This document shows positions 45,759 to 55,105 of a stretch of DNA of 64,000 bases, one piece after another. Both the position numbers and the translations under genes were made by a program. The notes beneath the pieces were generated by a model that saw only the letters and a list, made by a program, of their open reading frames with translations, made no database searches and was not told the DNA's origin. The DNA comes from Lachnospiraceae bacterium (lineage in GTDB: Bacteria > Bacillota > Clostridia > Lachnospirales > Lachnospiraceae), in the NCBI GenBank assembly GCA_017938485.1, contig JAGBBM010000127.1, forward strand, positions 34,257-98,256. The letters are read 5' to 3'. Every line of letters begins with the position of its first letter. Position 1 is the first letter of the stretch.

Positions 45759-47846
45759 TTAATATGTTATTGACTCTAAAATTCCATAATACAAATCTAA
45801 ATTAGATATATAGGTAATATATTCTACATAAATCCACATAGAATCTTCACAAATAAGGAATGCTCGGCCTTCCCATCCATCACTTGTATCAAGTACCCAC
45901 TCAGTTCCAGTATGACCATTATATGTCATCTCATAAGAATAAATCTGATCACCGTAAGAAACCTTTAATTCATCATCCATCATCTCACATACTTCAGCTT
46001 CATCATAGTTTCCAGGAACCACACCAAAAAGGAACATCGACTCATCATTATAAACATATATCTTTGAGTCTTCATCACCACTTTCATCATCAACAAAACC
46101 TTCCGGTACCGTATAGCTAACATTATGTATTTGGTGACGTTCAAACGGAAGCACTAAGGAATCAACAAATTCATCATATCCTGTCAATTCACCTGAATAT
46201 GATACATACTCCATATATATCAATGTATCACCCTCACAGAACACTAATGATCTTCCAAGATATGTACCTTCTGCTGAATCTGTACACCACTCAATTCCAG
46301 AATATCCATTATAAGTTACTGGATATGAATATATATGGTTACCATATGTTGCAGCAATTTCTTCGTCAAACATACTTATCGCATCTGACGTTGTTAAAGT
46401 GTTGGCATCATCAACAGCTATAACAAATGCAATAGCATCATCATGAACATAACTTATAGTTGTGCTGTCCTCTTTTTCCAAGTAGAATCCTTCAGGAATA
46501 ACAAAGCTAACACCACATATCTCATCTCTTTCCTCGCCGATAACATCTTCAGTATTATCAGGCTCTTCTGTATCTGGATCTTCTGTATCTAGATCCTCTG
46601 TGATTTCTTCAGTAGTCTCTTTTTCAGTTGTTGTAGGTTCTTCTGTAGTTGTATCTTCGGTAGTTATCTTTTCTGTGGTTGTGTCATCATCTTTTTTGTC
46701 TTTACCCTTTAAGCCAAAAATCAATGCTACAACAATGGCAATAACTGCAACAACACCGATAATTATACCTACCACAAGTCCTGTTTTTTTCTTCTGAACA
46801 TAACCTGTATTATTATTCTCATAACCTGTGGTATATGATACAGGGGCAGGCTGTGATATATATTCCCCGCCATATTGGTTACCAAATAATTCCGCAAACA
46901 TCTGACTCACAGTTTGATATCTATCCTCAGCTCTAACTGCTAGTCCTTTTCGTAATACATAATCTAATCTTTGTGATATGCTGATTCCTAAATCAGCAGG
47001 TGATATATATCCATCACTTTCCATACGCTCTATGCTATTTTGAGGCGTCTTTCCCGTAAGCATCTTGTACATTGTAGCACAAATACTATATACATCTGTC
47101 CACGGACCCTGCCTTCCATTAGAATAATATTGTTCAACAGGGGCATATCCATGCTTTAACATAACCGTATATGTCTTATCATCTGTAGAAGCCTGTAATC
47201 TAGCCGCACCAAAATCAATAAGCTTAATACGATTCTTGTTGTCTACCATTATATTATCAGGACTAATATCTCTGTGAAGCATACCAGAATTATGAATCTG
47301 TGCCAAAGATGCAAGCACTGGTTTCATAAGTGCCAACACAACATTCTCTTCCAATCTTCCACCAGAATTTTTAAGGTATTCTTTCAAAGTAATACCATTA
47401 ATATACTCCATTACAATATATCCGGTACCATTTTCATAGAAAAAGTCTTTTACTGATACAATACCCTGCAAGTCATAAAATTTTGAAAGAGTTCTTGCTT
47501 CTTCAACATATTTAGTCAAACCTTTATCGTATACTTCTTTTTTTGACGCAGTAGGGTTGACCTTTGTCATAGAAACAGTTTTGTCACGTACAGCCAAAGC
47601 TTCTGGAAAATACTCCTTAATGGCAATATAGGTCTGGAGATTCATATCCCAACCTATATAAGTAATTCCAAAACCACCAACACCTATAACACGACCAACC
47701 ATATACTTGTTCTGTAATACAGTAAATGGTTCAAGAGAATTGCTAATCTCTTCATACCCCGCAACATCAAAATTGCAGTATGGGCAACAATCCGCATTAC
47801 CAACTTGTTGCATACAATTAGGACATCTTTCGTACTTATTTTGCAT
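45759..47846 (-). CDS. Zinc-ribbon transmembrane Ser/Thr protein kinase with repeated outer domain
   Basis: 695 aa. A zinc ribbon at the N-terminus (C8-x2-C11, C21-x2-C24) leads into a Hanks kinase domain (about 48-322): GVGGFG loop, Lys77 in AIKEY, HRDISPDN (Asp193), DFG (211-213) and GYAPVEQYY activation segment. One membrane span lies at about 356-378. The outer part begins with a Thr/Glu-rich linker (about 388-435) and then two copies of a domain of about 115 residues, each starting near VPEGF and ending with a WI/LIYxEYxxY segment. The same domain forms the neighbouring lipoprotein (48012-48575). Start at 47846 is chosen for AGAGG; the open frame reaches 47879. Probably senses an extracellular signal through the repeats; targets unknown. 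Confidence 0.9.
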   Translation of the reverse strand: MQNKYERCPNCMQQVGNADCCPYCNFDVAGYEEISNSLEPFTVLQNKYMVGRVIGVGGFGITYIGWDMNLQTYIAIKEYFPEALAVRDKTVSMTKVNPTASKKEVYDKGLTKYVEEARTLSKFYDLQGIVSVKDFFYENGTGYIVMEYINGITLKEYLKNSGGRLEENVVLALMKPVLASLAQIHNSGMLHRDISPDNIMVDNKNRIKLIDFGAARLQASTDDKTYTVMLKHGYAPVEQYYSNGRQGPWTDVYSICATMYKMLTGKTPQNSIERMESDGYISPADLGISISQRLDYVLRKGLAVRAEDRYQTVSQMFAELFGNQYGGEYISQPAPVSYTTGYENNNTGYVQKKKTGLVVGIIIGVVAVIAIVVALIFGLKGKDKKDDDTTTEKITTEDTTTEEPTTTEKETTEEITEDLDTEDPDTEEPDNTEDVIGEERDEICGVSFVIPEGFYLEKEDSTTISYVHDDAIAFVIAVDDANTLTTSDAISMFDEEIAATYGNHIYSYPVTYNGYSGIEWCTDSAEGTYLGRSLVFCEGDTLIYMEYVSYSGELTGYDEFVDSLVLPFERHQIHNVSYTVPEGFVDDESGDEDSKIYVYNDESMFLFGVVPGNYDEAEVCEMMDDELKVSYGDQIYSYEMTYNGHTGTEWVLDTSDGWEGRAFLICEDSMWIYVEYITYISNLDLYYGILESITY

Positions 47847-47954
47847 AATCGTTCCTCTACACCTCTCATAAAATGCCACATTTAATCAAATAAACCACAT
47901 ATATTAACAGAATATCATATTATTATCTTTAAATCAAATCTTGTTTACGAAATA

Positions 47955-47986
47955 AAAAAAAGGGAATGACTTATGCATTCCCTTTT
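47955..47986 (-). terminator. Intrinsic terminator after the lipoprotein gene
   Basis: AAAAGGGAATG paired with CATTCCCTTTT (about 47958-47986), 7-nt loop, T-run beyond it on the minus strand. Separates the lipoprotein gene from the kinase gene. Confidence 0.9.
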
Positions 47987-48011
47987 TCTGCAAAAATATT
48001 AACAAATCAAA

Positions 48012-48575
48012 TTAGTATACAATTGACTCAACTAAATCGTCATAGTATCCAAGACCACCTGTATATGAAACATACTCAACATATATGAGTAATGAGCCAT
48101 CGCAAATAACTAATGAACGTCCTTCATATGAATCATCTGTTGCATCAGTAACCCACTCTGTTGCTGAATATCCATTGTATGATACAGGGCTTGAAGTTAC
48201 ATGAGTACCGAATACTTGCTTAATCTGTGCGTCAAAAGCATCCATAGCTGCTGATTCTGTTGCAGAGTTAGCTGTATCTACAGCCATAACAAAGGCTATA
48301 CCCTCCTCCTCGTTGAGGTAAGCTACAGCTGTTGCATCTGAACCTGCAGCATCCTTTGTGAAACCTTCTGGCACAACAAAATATACACCATTGAATTCCT
48401 CTGCATCTTCTGGAATCACAGGCTCTGCTTCTTCTGTAATTTCTTCTGTGATTTCTTCTGTTTTATCCTCTTTTTCCTTCTCAGTTTCCTTCTTGTCACA
48501 TGCAATTAATGATAAACTCATGATTCCCATAATTGCAAATACTGTGATTTTCTTTAATAAACCTTTTTTCAACAT
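48012..48575 (-). CDS. Lipoprotein with the same domain as the kinase outer repeats
   Basis: 187 aa. The signal ends with LIAC (lipobox, Cys26), followed by a Lys/Glu/Thr-rich linker (about 27-55) and one domain (about 60-187): NGVYFVVPEGF, then SPVSYNGYSATEWVTDATDDSYEGRSLVICDGSLLIYVEYVSY. This aligns by eye with both outer repeats of the kinase encoded downstream, including the Y/W and G-R-(S/A)-L positions. Own promoter and terminator. It could compete with or present the ligand to the kinase. No catalytic residues recognised. Confidence 0.82.
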   Translation of the reverse strand: MLKKGLLKKITVFAIMGIMSLSLIACDKKETEKEKEDKTEEITEEITEEAEPVIPEDAEEFNGVYFVVPEGFTKDAAGSDATAVAYLNEEEGIAFVMAVDTANSATESAAMDAFDAQIKQVFGTHVTSSPVSYNGYSATEWVTDATDDSYEGRSLVICDGSLLIYVEYVSYTGGLGYYDDLVESIVY

Positions 48576-48613
48576 ATACGCTTCTCCTTATTACAATAAA
48601 AAATACAAGGGAT

Positions 48614-48641
48614 ATAATACCATAATTTCTAAAAAAATCAA
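48614..48641 (-). promoter_or_regulatory. Sigma-A promoter of the lipoprotein gene
   Basis: Minus strand TTGATT (48636-48641), 16-nt spacer, TATTAT (48614-48619), about 39 nt before the ATG, with AAGGAGA ribosome site. Confidence 0.6.
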
Positions 48642-48696
48642 TATATAACTTATTATTGTTATATCAACTTTTGTTTATGTATATTATCTTTTTACA

Positions 48697-48745
48697 TAAA
48701 AAATGACTTTACCGAGACCCTAAGGTTGCAGTAAAGTCATTCTTA
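48697..48745 (-). terminator. Intrinsic terminator after cellobiose phosphorylase gene
   Basis: Stem AATGACTTTAC (48702-48712) paired with GTAAAGTCATT (48731-48741), followed by T-run on the minus strand. About 110 nt downstream of the stop codon; the sequence between (48746-48851) shows no gene. Confidence 0.8.
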
Positions 48746-48851
48746 TATAAAACACCCCACATATGAACTAGTTAAATCACTTAATTAATTCATTGATTGG
48801 ATTATAGCATTCTATCTAATTATAAAATAGCTACTGTGGGTTACCTTTTTT

Positions 48852-51254
48852 TTACATAGTGAGAATAATCTCATTTGTATCTGCAAGTTCAGCAAATGGA
48901 ATGTAGTTATCTTCCATAGCCTTGCCATTAAGAGTCAGGCTCTTGTAGCCACTCTCTGCTCCATCAGGGTTTTGAACCTTAATATTAAGCTTCTTACCTC
49001 TGAAATCCTTTGAAATCTCAAATTCCTTCCAATCTGATGATACAGATGGTGCAATACGAATACCGTTAAAGTCCGGTCTCATACCGAGGATACCTTCAAC
49101 ACAACCAACCATAACGGTTGAAGCTGTACCAGTAAGCCAATGAACATGGCTTCTACCCTCAAATGGTGACTCAGAGCTCTCTGTAAACTGACCATGGCAA
49201 TATGGCTCAAGCTTACGAATCTCCGCCTTGTCATTCATAGATGCAGGTGAGCTGTTTGTAAAGTACTCAAATGCTCTGTTTCCATGACCCATAAGAGCCT
49301 CAGCAAGAATAATCCATCCCTGTGGCTGTGAGAATATACCACCATTCTCCTTAGTTGATGGGTTAAAGAGCAACATCAAAGCACCATCAAAAGCATGCTC
49401 TACATAAGATGGAGCCATAAGTCTACATCCATAAGGAGTACTAAGTTCTCTGTGAACTGACTCAAGAGCAGCTTCAGCCTGCTCCTTTGAAGCAAGTCCA
49501 CTTATAACAGCCCATGACTGTGGATTAAGCCACATATTAGCCTCTGGGTCATGCTTAGAACCGATAATCTGACCATCTTCCTTGTAGCCTCTGATATATC
49601 TGTCATCCTCCCAGCACTTAGTCTGGATAGTATCTCCTAATTCCTTCTGAATCTTATCAAGATATGCAATGTACTCTGTATCCTCTTTTATCTCTGAGAA
49701 CATACGAAGCACTGTCATTGCATAGTAAAGCTGCATTGCAACGAAGGTTGATTCACCCTTCTTACCAAGTCTTAAGCAGTCATTCCAGTCTGCGTGAAGA
49801 CCAGCAGGCATATTGTTGTTACCAAGACGATTCATAGAGAAGTCTATAGCTCTCTTAAGATGCTCATACACTGTGCCCTCTCCGCCATTAGCAAATACTA
49901 TAACCTCATCGATGAAGTCAACATTGCCAGATTCTGCAATATACTTATAAATAGTTGGGAACAACCATAATGCATCATCAGCTCTATAAGCAGGATGTCC
50001 TGTAGCCTTAACATATGAAGGATCATCTGGAGTATCCTCATGTCCTGCATTGTGGTTAAACTTAACAAGTGGAAGTCCACCACCATTATCTACCTGAGCT
50101 GAAAGCATAAATCTAATCTTATCAAGTGCCATCTCTGGTTCAAGATGAATAATACCCTGAATATCCTGAACAGTATCTCTATAACCATAGCCATTTCTAA
50201 GACCACAGTATGAGAAAGATGCTGCTCTAGACCAGATAAATGTCATAAAGCACTGATAAGCATTCCAAGTATTAATCATAGCATTGAAAGCCTCACTAGG
50301 AGTCTTAACCTGTAAATGTGAAAGCTTACCATGCCAGTTATCCTTTAATTCCTTTAATTCATTAGCAGTCTGAGTAGCCACATCTGCATAAGTAGCCATA
50401 ACTGCCTCAGTCTCAGCATCATCCTTCATGCCAAGAATAAACGCTATCTCTTTGCTCTCACCAGGTACAAGAGTAATCTTAGTTTCAAGTGCACCACAAG
50501 CATTTGAGTTATAGTTAAGGGCATTACCCAAATCACCATTCTCAACACCTACAGGATTAGCATATGAATGATATCTTCCAAGGAAAACTTCCTTATCTCC
50601 ACAATAGCTTGCTACATCTGCACCAGCAAGACCAAAGAATCTTGTAAATGCAGTGTTTCCATCCATAGCGATACCCTTATTAACATTCTCATTGATAACC
50701 TGCTTAATTCTATTACCCATAAAATATGTTCTGGTAATGAAAAGTGTATACTGAAGGTTAACCTGATCCTGCTCGTAGTTGTTATCGTTTGTAAATTCAC
50801 AGTATCCAAATACTGAGAGATTTCTCTCAGCATCTGAATTATTTGTTACTTTTAATTTCCATACTTCATGAGTCTTATCAAGTGGTACGTAGTAAAGTGC
50901 CTCTGAATCAATACCTGAATAAGAAGCCTTTATGTTGGTATATCCTGTACCGTGATGACACTCACTCTTGTACTGGGCTAAATCCTTACCTACAGGTTGC
51001 CATGAAGCTGACCAATAGTCCTTTGAATCATTGTCCTTAAGGTAAATATATCTACCTGGCTGGTCACAGTTATTAAATACATATCTAAGTATTCTTCCGT
51101 TAGCGCCAGATTTAACAAAGCTGTATCCACCTGCGTTGTTAGATATGATGGCACCATACTCCGGTGAGCCTAAATAGTTTGCCCATGGGGCTGGTGTGTC
51201 TGGTCTGTCTATAACATATTCTTTGTTAATCTCATCAAAATAACCAAATCGCAT
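48852..51254 (-). CDS. Cellobiose phosphorylase (GH94)
   Basis: Cytosolic phosphorolysis of cellobiose to glucose 1-phosphate and glucose, saving an ATP. The 800-residue chain begins MRFGYFDEINKEYVIDRPDTPAPWANYLGSPEYGAIISNNAGGYSF, the conserved GH94 N-terminal beta domain. An (alpha/alpha)6 barrel follows with YGYRDTVQDIQG, and MPAGLHADWNDCLRLGKKGES contains the general-acid Asp. No signal peptide. Chitobiose phosphorylase is an alternative but the N-terminal match favours cellobiose. It follows pnp by 30 nt in the same direction, so it is likely to be read from the pnp transcript. Confidence 0.9.
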   Translation of the reverse strand: MRFGYFDEINKEYVIDRPDTPAPWANYLGSPEYGAIISNNAGGYSFVKSGANGRILRYVFNNCDQPGRYIYLKDNDSKDYWSASWQPVGKDLAQYKSECHHGTGYTNIKASYSGIDSEALYYVPLDKTHEVWKLKVTNNSDAERNLSVFGYCEFTNDNNYEQDQVNLQYTLFITRTYFMGNRIKQVINENVNKGIAMDGNTAFTRFFGLAGADVASYCGDKEVFLGRYHSYANPVGVENGDLGNALNYNSNACGALETKITLVPGESKEIAFILGMKDDAETEAVMATYADVATQTANELKELKDNWHGKLSHLQVKTPSEAFNAMINTWNAYQCFMTFIWSRAASFSYCGLRNGYGYRDTVQDIQGIIHLEPEMALDKIRFMLSAQVDNGGGLPLVKFNHNAGHEDTPDDPSYVKATGHPAYRADDALWLFPTIYKYIAESGNVDFIDEVIVFANGGEGTVYEHLKRAIDFSMNRLGNNNMPAGLHADWNDCLRLGKKGESTFVAMQLYYAMTVLRMFSEIKEDTEYIAYLDKIQKELGDTIQTKCWEDDRYIRGYKEDGQIIGSKHDPEANMWLNPQSWAVISGLASKEQAEAALESVHRELSTPYGCRLMAPSYVEHAFDGALMLLFNPSTKENGGIFSQPQGWIILAEALMGHGNRAFEYFTNSSPASMNDKAEIRKLEPYCHGQFTESSESPFEGRSHVHWLTGTASTVMVGCVEGILGMRPDFNGIRIAPSVSSDWKEFEISKDFRGKKLNIKVQNPDGAESGYKSLTLNGKAMEDNYIPFAELADTNEIILTM

Positions 51255-51284
51255 GAAATGCCCTCCTAGTATAAGAAATTTATA

Positions 51285-53369
51285 TTATTCTGCGTCTTTT
51301 AAGCTAAGGCTAACCTTGCCCATTCTATCGATTTCAAGAACCTTAACTCTTACCTCATCGCCAATATTTACTACATCCTCAACCTTTTCAACTCTGTGGT
51401 CTGCAAGCTTTGAAATGTGGATAAGACCATCCTTGTTAGGTGAAAGCTCAACAAATGCACCGAAGTTCATAATACGAACTACCTTACCCTCGTAAGTATT
51501 GCCTACCTCAAGTGGGTCAACAATTGAACGAATAATCTTAAGTGCCTTGTCCATACCTGCCTGCTCAACGCCACAGATAGAAACTCTACCTTCATCATCT
51601 ATATCAATCTTAACGCCAGTCTCCTCGATAATAGCGTTGATTGTCTTACCTCTCTGACCAATAATCTCACCAATCTTCTCTGGATCAACTACAGTCTGGA
51701 TAATCTTTGGTGCAAACTCACCGACCTGAGCTCTTGGCTCTGAAATAGCTGGCTTCATACATGTATCCATGATGAACATTCTAGCCTCACGACATCTTGC
51801 AATAGCACCTTCAACGATAGGTCTAGTAAGACCGTGAATCTTAATATCCATCTGAATAGCTGTGATACCCTCAGTTGTACCAGTTACCTTAAAGTCCATA
51901 TCTCCGAAGAAATCCTCAAGACCCTGGATATCTGTAAGAAGTACATAATCATCATCAGTGTCACCAGTTACAAGACCACATGAAATACCAGCAACCATCT
52001 TCTTTATTGGTACACCAGCTGCCATAAGTGCCATACATGATGAACAAGTTGAAGCCATAGAAGTTGAACCGTTTGACTCAAATGTCTCAGATACGGAACG
52101 AATTGCATATGGGAACTCTTCCTCTGATGGAAGTACTGGAATAAGAGCTCTCTCTGCAAGAGCACCATGTCCAATCTCTCTACGTCCAGGTCCTCTAGAT
52201 GGCTTAGTCTCACCAACTGAGTATGATGGGAAGTTGTAGTGGTGCATATATCTCTTAGTTGTTGCATTCTCATCAAGACCATCTAACTTCTGAGCCTCTG
52301 AAAGAGGTGCTAAAGTTACAACGTTACAAATCTGAGTCTGTCCTCTAGTGAACATAGCTGAACCATGAACTCTTGGGATAATATCTGTCTCAGCAGCAAG
52401 CTTTCTAATCTGAGTAATCTCTCTTCCGTCTGGACGCTTGTGATCTTTAAGAATCATCTTACGAACAGTCTTCTTCTGATACTGATAAACAGCCTCATCA
52501 AGAACTGCTAACCACTCTTCATTATCAGCGAAAGCTTCTTCAAGCTTGTCCTTAATCTGTCTGATATTTTCTTCTCTTACCTGCTTCTCATCTGTGAATA
52601 CGGCAACCTCCATCTGCTCTGGAGTAACAATCTCCTTAATGGCAGCAAAAAGCTCCTCAGGTACTGCACAGCTTGTATACTCGTGCTTTGGCTTACCACA
52701 CTCAGCAACAATCTGGTCTATGAATGCGATAACCTTCTGATTTAACTCATGAGCTGCATAAATTGCCTCAATCATCTTATCCTCAGGTACCTCATTTGCA
52801 CCAGCCTCAATCATGATAACCTTATCTCTTGTAGAAGCTACAGTAAGCTTAAGGTCTGACACGAGATTCTGAGTAGCATTTGGGTTGAAGATAAACTCTC
52901 CATCAACAAGACCAACCTGTGTAGTTGCACATGGGCCGTCAAATGGAATATCTGAAATAGCTGTAGCTATTGCTGAACCAAGCATAGCTGTAAGCTCTGG
53001 TGAACACTCTGGGTCAACTGACATAACCATATTGTTAAGAGTAACGTCATTACGATAGTCCTTAGGGAAAAGTGGTCTCATAGGTCTATCGATAACTCTT
53101 GATGTAAGGATAGCATTTTCACTTGCCTTACCCTCTCTCTTGTTGAATCCTCCTGGAATCTTACCAACTGCGTAAAGCTTCTCCTCATACTCAACTGAAA
53201 GTGGGAAGAAATCAATACCCTCTCTTGGCTTCTCTGAAGCTGTTGCTGTTGATAATACAACTGTGTCTCCATAGTGCATTAAAGCTGCACCGTTTGCCTG
53301 CTTTGCAACTCTGCCAACATCTACACGAAGAGTTCTGCCGGCAAGTTCCATCTCAAACTTCTTGTACAT
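51285..53369 (-). CDS. pnp: Polyribonucleotide nucleotidyltransferase (PNPase)
   Basis: 3'-to-5' phosphorolytic exoribonuclease. Two RNase PH-like domains (about 1-220 and 310-545; HYGDTVVLSTATASEKPREGIDFFPLSVEYEEK, and GHGALAERALIPVLPSEEEFPYAIR) are followed by a KH domain (about 555-615, GKTINAIIEETG) and an S1 domain (about 620-690, GNTYEGKVVRIMNFGAFVELSPNKDGLIHISKL). 694 aa is standard. The leader (53401-53494) folds into a long hairpin. rpsO lies upstream, as in many bacteria, but here the aroE-aroK fusion gene is interposed. Confidence 0.97.
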   Translation of the reverse strand: MYKKFEMELAGRTLRVDVGRVAKQANGAALMHYGDTVVLSTATASEKPREGIDFFPLSVEYEEKLYAVGKIPGGFNKREGKASENAILTSRVIDRPMRPLFPKDYRNDVTLNNMVMSVDPECSPELTAMLGSAIATAISDIPFDGPCATTQVGLVDGEFIFNPNATQNLVSDLKLTVASTRDKVIMIEAGANEVPEDKMIEAIYAAHELNQKVIAFIDQIVAECGKPKHEYTSCAVPEELFAAIKEIVTPEQMEVAVFTDEKQVREENIRQIKDKLEEAFADNEEWLAVLDEAVYQYQKKTVRKMILKDHKRPDGREITQIRKLAAETDIIPRVHGSAMFTRGQTQICNVVTLAPLSEAQKLDGLDENATTKRYMHHYNFPSYSVGETKPSRGPGRREIGHGALAERALIPVLPSEEEFPYAIRSVSETFESNGSTSMASTCSSCMALMAAGVPIKKMVAGISCGLVTGDTDDDYVLLTDIQGLEDFFGDMDFKVTGTTEGITAIQMDIKIHGLTRPIVEGAIARCREARMFIMDTCMKPAISEPRAQVGEFAPKIIQTVVDPEKIGEIIGQRGKTINAIIEETGVKIDIDDEGRVSICGVEQAGMDKALKIIRSIVDPLEVGNTYEGKVVRIMNFGAFVELSPNKDGLIHISKLADHRVEKVEDVVNIGDEVRVKVLEIDRMGKVSLSLKDAE

Positions 53370-53400
53370 AATACAAATTCTCCTTAAAAAAATATTTTTT

Positions 53401-53494
53401 CATTAAGACGCCGAAACAACTGAAAATACCACTTCAAACCTAAAAGAGTTACCTTAAAAATGATATTTTCAGTAGTCTCGGTTGGGTCTTAATG
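53401..53494 (-). promoter_or_regulatory. Long hairpin in the pnp leader
   Basis: CATTAAGAC (53401-53409) pairs with GTCTTAATG (53486-53494), and ACTGAAAATA (53419-53428) with TATTTTCAGT (53464-53473), with partial pairing between and an apical loop of about 35 nt. It ends just before the pnp ribosome site AAGGAGA. Resembles in position the RNase III-sensitive pnp leader of Escherichia coli; no sequence relation is claimed. It is not followed by a T-run in a terminator position. Confidence 0.6.
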
Positions 53495-53582
53495 CAATCT
53501 TAGTTATTATATCATTTCTAAAGTAACTCTTCAAGAAAAATATATGTATTCTCTGTAAAAAAGAAACATTTTTTGTATTAAA

Positions 53583-54974
53583 TTATATATTTGATGTTAT
53601 AGTCGATGCGATGGTCTCAACTTCCCTTCTATCAGTATCTAATATAAAGTCTGATGCTGTTTCATATATAGGATTTCTTATCTCAAGCATTTCACAAACC
53701 TTAGCATATGGATCCTTTACTTGTAAAAGTGGGCGTCCTGTATCATCCTTTACCCTCTCATATATGGAACTTGATGAAGCCTTTAGGTAAAATACCTTAC
53801 CAATTTTTTTAAGAAATCTGGCATTTCCCTCTTTAAGAGGCATACCACCACCGGTGGAAACAACTGTATTACTAAGGTTTAAGGATAACTCTTCTAATAC
53901 CTCAGTCTCTAGTTTTCTAAAATATTCTTCTCCTTTTGTAGCAAATATATCACTGATACTCATACCCTCTTTTTCTTCGATATAAGCATCTGTATCGAGG
54001 AAAGAATATCCATAGTGGCTTTCTATATATCTTCCTACAGTGGTCTTTCCAGAGCCCATAAAGCCAATAAGAACTATATTATCTCCATAAATTGCCTTTC
54101 TTAAAGCAATATAAACCTTTTCAACAAGCTCATCAGATACAGTCAACTCATTCCATAATTCATAAGCCATAACCCCTTGATATAAAAGCATCTTAAGTCC
54201 ATTTATAGCTTTCTTTCCCAAATCTTCCATAAGCTTTAAAAAAGGGGTCTTTGCAGGGTTATAAATCAAATCCACCCCTGCTATGGCCATATTAAAAAAC
54301 TCTTTATCATCTACCAAAGGAAGTCCGTCCTTCTCATGTAATCCAACAGAAGTACACTGAATAAATAAATAGCTATCAACCGGAATATCCTTATAGGAGT
54401 CTGATGAAACAGGTACAATTACATCCTTATCAAAGGCCTTATTCATATCCTCTGCTATTTTCTTAGCATTTTCATAAGTTCTGTTTACTATATATACTTT
54501 ACTTGCACCATAATTTACGCACATATAAGCCACTGCTCTAGCCGCACCACCTGCGCCAAACATAATGACCTTACTTCCTGCAAGGTCAAGGCCCTCACTA
54601 GTTATAGCCTTATAAAGTCCTGGCATATCTGTGTTATATCCCTTATAGCCCTCTTCCATTCTAACCAAAGTATTAACTGCACCTATAGCCTTAGCCGCAG
54701 GGTCAACATCTACCAAGTACTGCATTACCTCCTGCTTATATGGAACGGTTATATTAAGTCCTAGAACTCCGTCACTAAAAGCTGTACTGATAGCCTCGCC
54801 AAGATTATCAGTTATATGAAATGGTATGTATCTTTCACTAATTCCAAGTTCTTTGCTTATGGTATCATGAATAACCGGTGACAAAGTATGTTTGATAGGA
54901 TTACCAAATATCCCTATGTACTTATCTGACTGTATATCCTTATAGCCTTCTATAGCGTACTTCATTATGTTCAT
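53583..54974 (-). CDS. Fusion: shikimate dehydrogenase + shikimate kinase
   Basis: 463-residue bifunctional protein. The N-terminal AroE part (about 1-290) has IGIFGNPIKHTLSPVIHD with the catalytic Lys region, LNITVPYKQ, VNTL and the NADP loop MFGAGGAARAVAYM. The C-terminal AroK part (about 295-463) carries GFMGSGKTTVGRYIE as P-loop, LDTDAYIEEKEGMSISDIFATKGEEYFRKLE and VVSTGGGMPLKEGN. These act at consecutive steps (dehydroshikimate to shikimate to shikimate 3-phosphate). Start at 54974 is chosen since GGAGG lies 6 nt before; the frame is open to 55028. Located between rpsO and pnp. Confidence 0.94.
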   Translation of the reverse strand: MNIMKYAIEGYKDIQSDKYIGIFGNPIKHTLSPVIHDTISKELGISERYIPFHITDNLGEAISTAFSDGVLGLNITVPYKQEVMQYLVDVDPAAKAIGAVNTLVRMEEGYKGYNTDMPGLYKAITSEGLDLAGSKVIMFGAGGAARAVAYMCVNYGASKVYIVNRTYENAKKIAEDMNKAFDKDVIVPVSSDSYKDIPVDSYLFIQCTSVGLHEKDGLPLVDDKEFFNMAIAGVDLIYNPAKTPFLKLMEDLGKKAINGLKMLLYQGVMAYELWNELTVSDELVEKVYIALRKAIYGDNIVLIGFMGSGKTTVGRYIESHYGYSFLDTDAYIEEKEGMSISDIFATKGEEYFRKLETEVLEELSLNLSNTVVSTGGGMPLKEGNARFLKKIGKVFYLKASSSSIYERVKDDTGRPLLQVKDPYAKVCEMLEIRNPIYETASDFILDTDRREVETIASTITSNI

Positions 54975-55057
54975 GTCCATCCTCCACATGTGCAAATCAA
55001 GAAAAATCTCTATTACTAAATATACCACCCACTTGTTTACCCTGCAATACTATAAAA

Positions 55058-55093
55058 GAGAAAAACCGCAAGCCATAAAGACCTGCGGTTTCT
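55058..55093 (-). terminator. Intrinsic terminator after rpsO
   Basis: Stem AAACCGCA (55063-55070) paired with TGCGGTTT (55084-55091), 13-nt loop, TTTTTCTCTTTT on the minus-strand 3' side. Separates rpsO from the aroE-aroK gene. Confidence 0.85.
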
Positions 55094-55105
55094 TGTTTAG
55101 TGTGA

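Noticed and set aside
46570-46690. Repeated Thr/Glu codons in the kinase linker as a possible tandem repeat or CRISPR-like array
   Set aside because: The repeats are short, in frame and encode a Thr/Glu-rich linker; no spacers.
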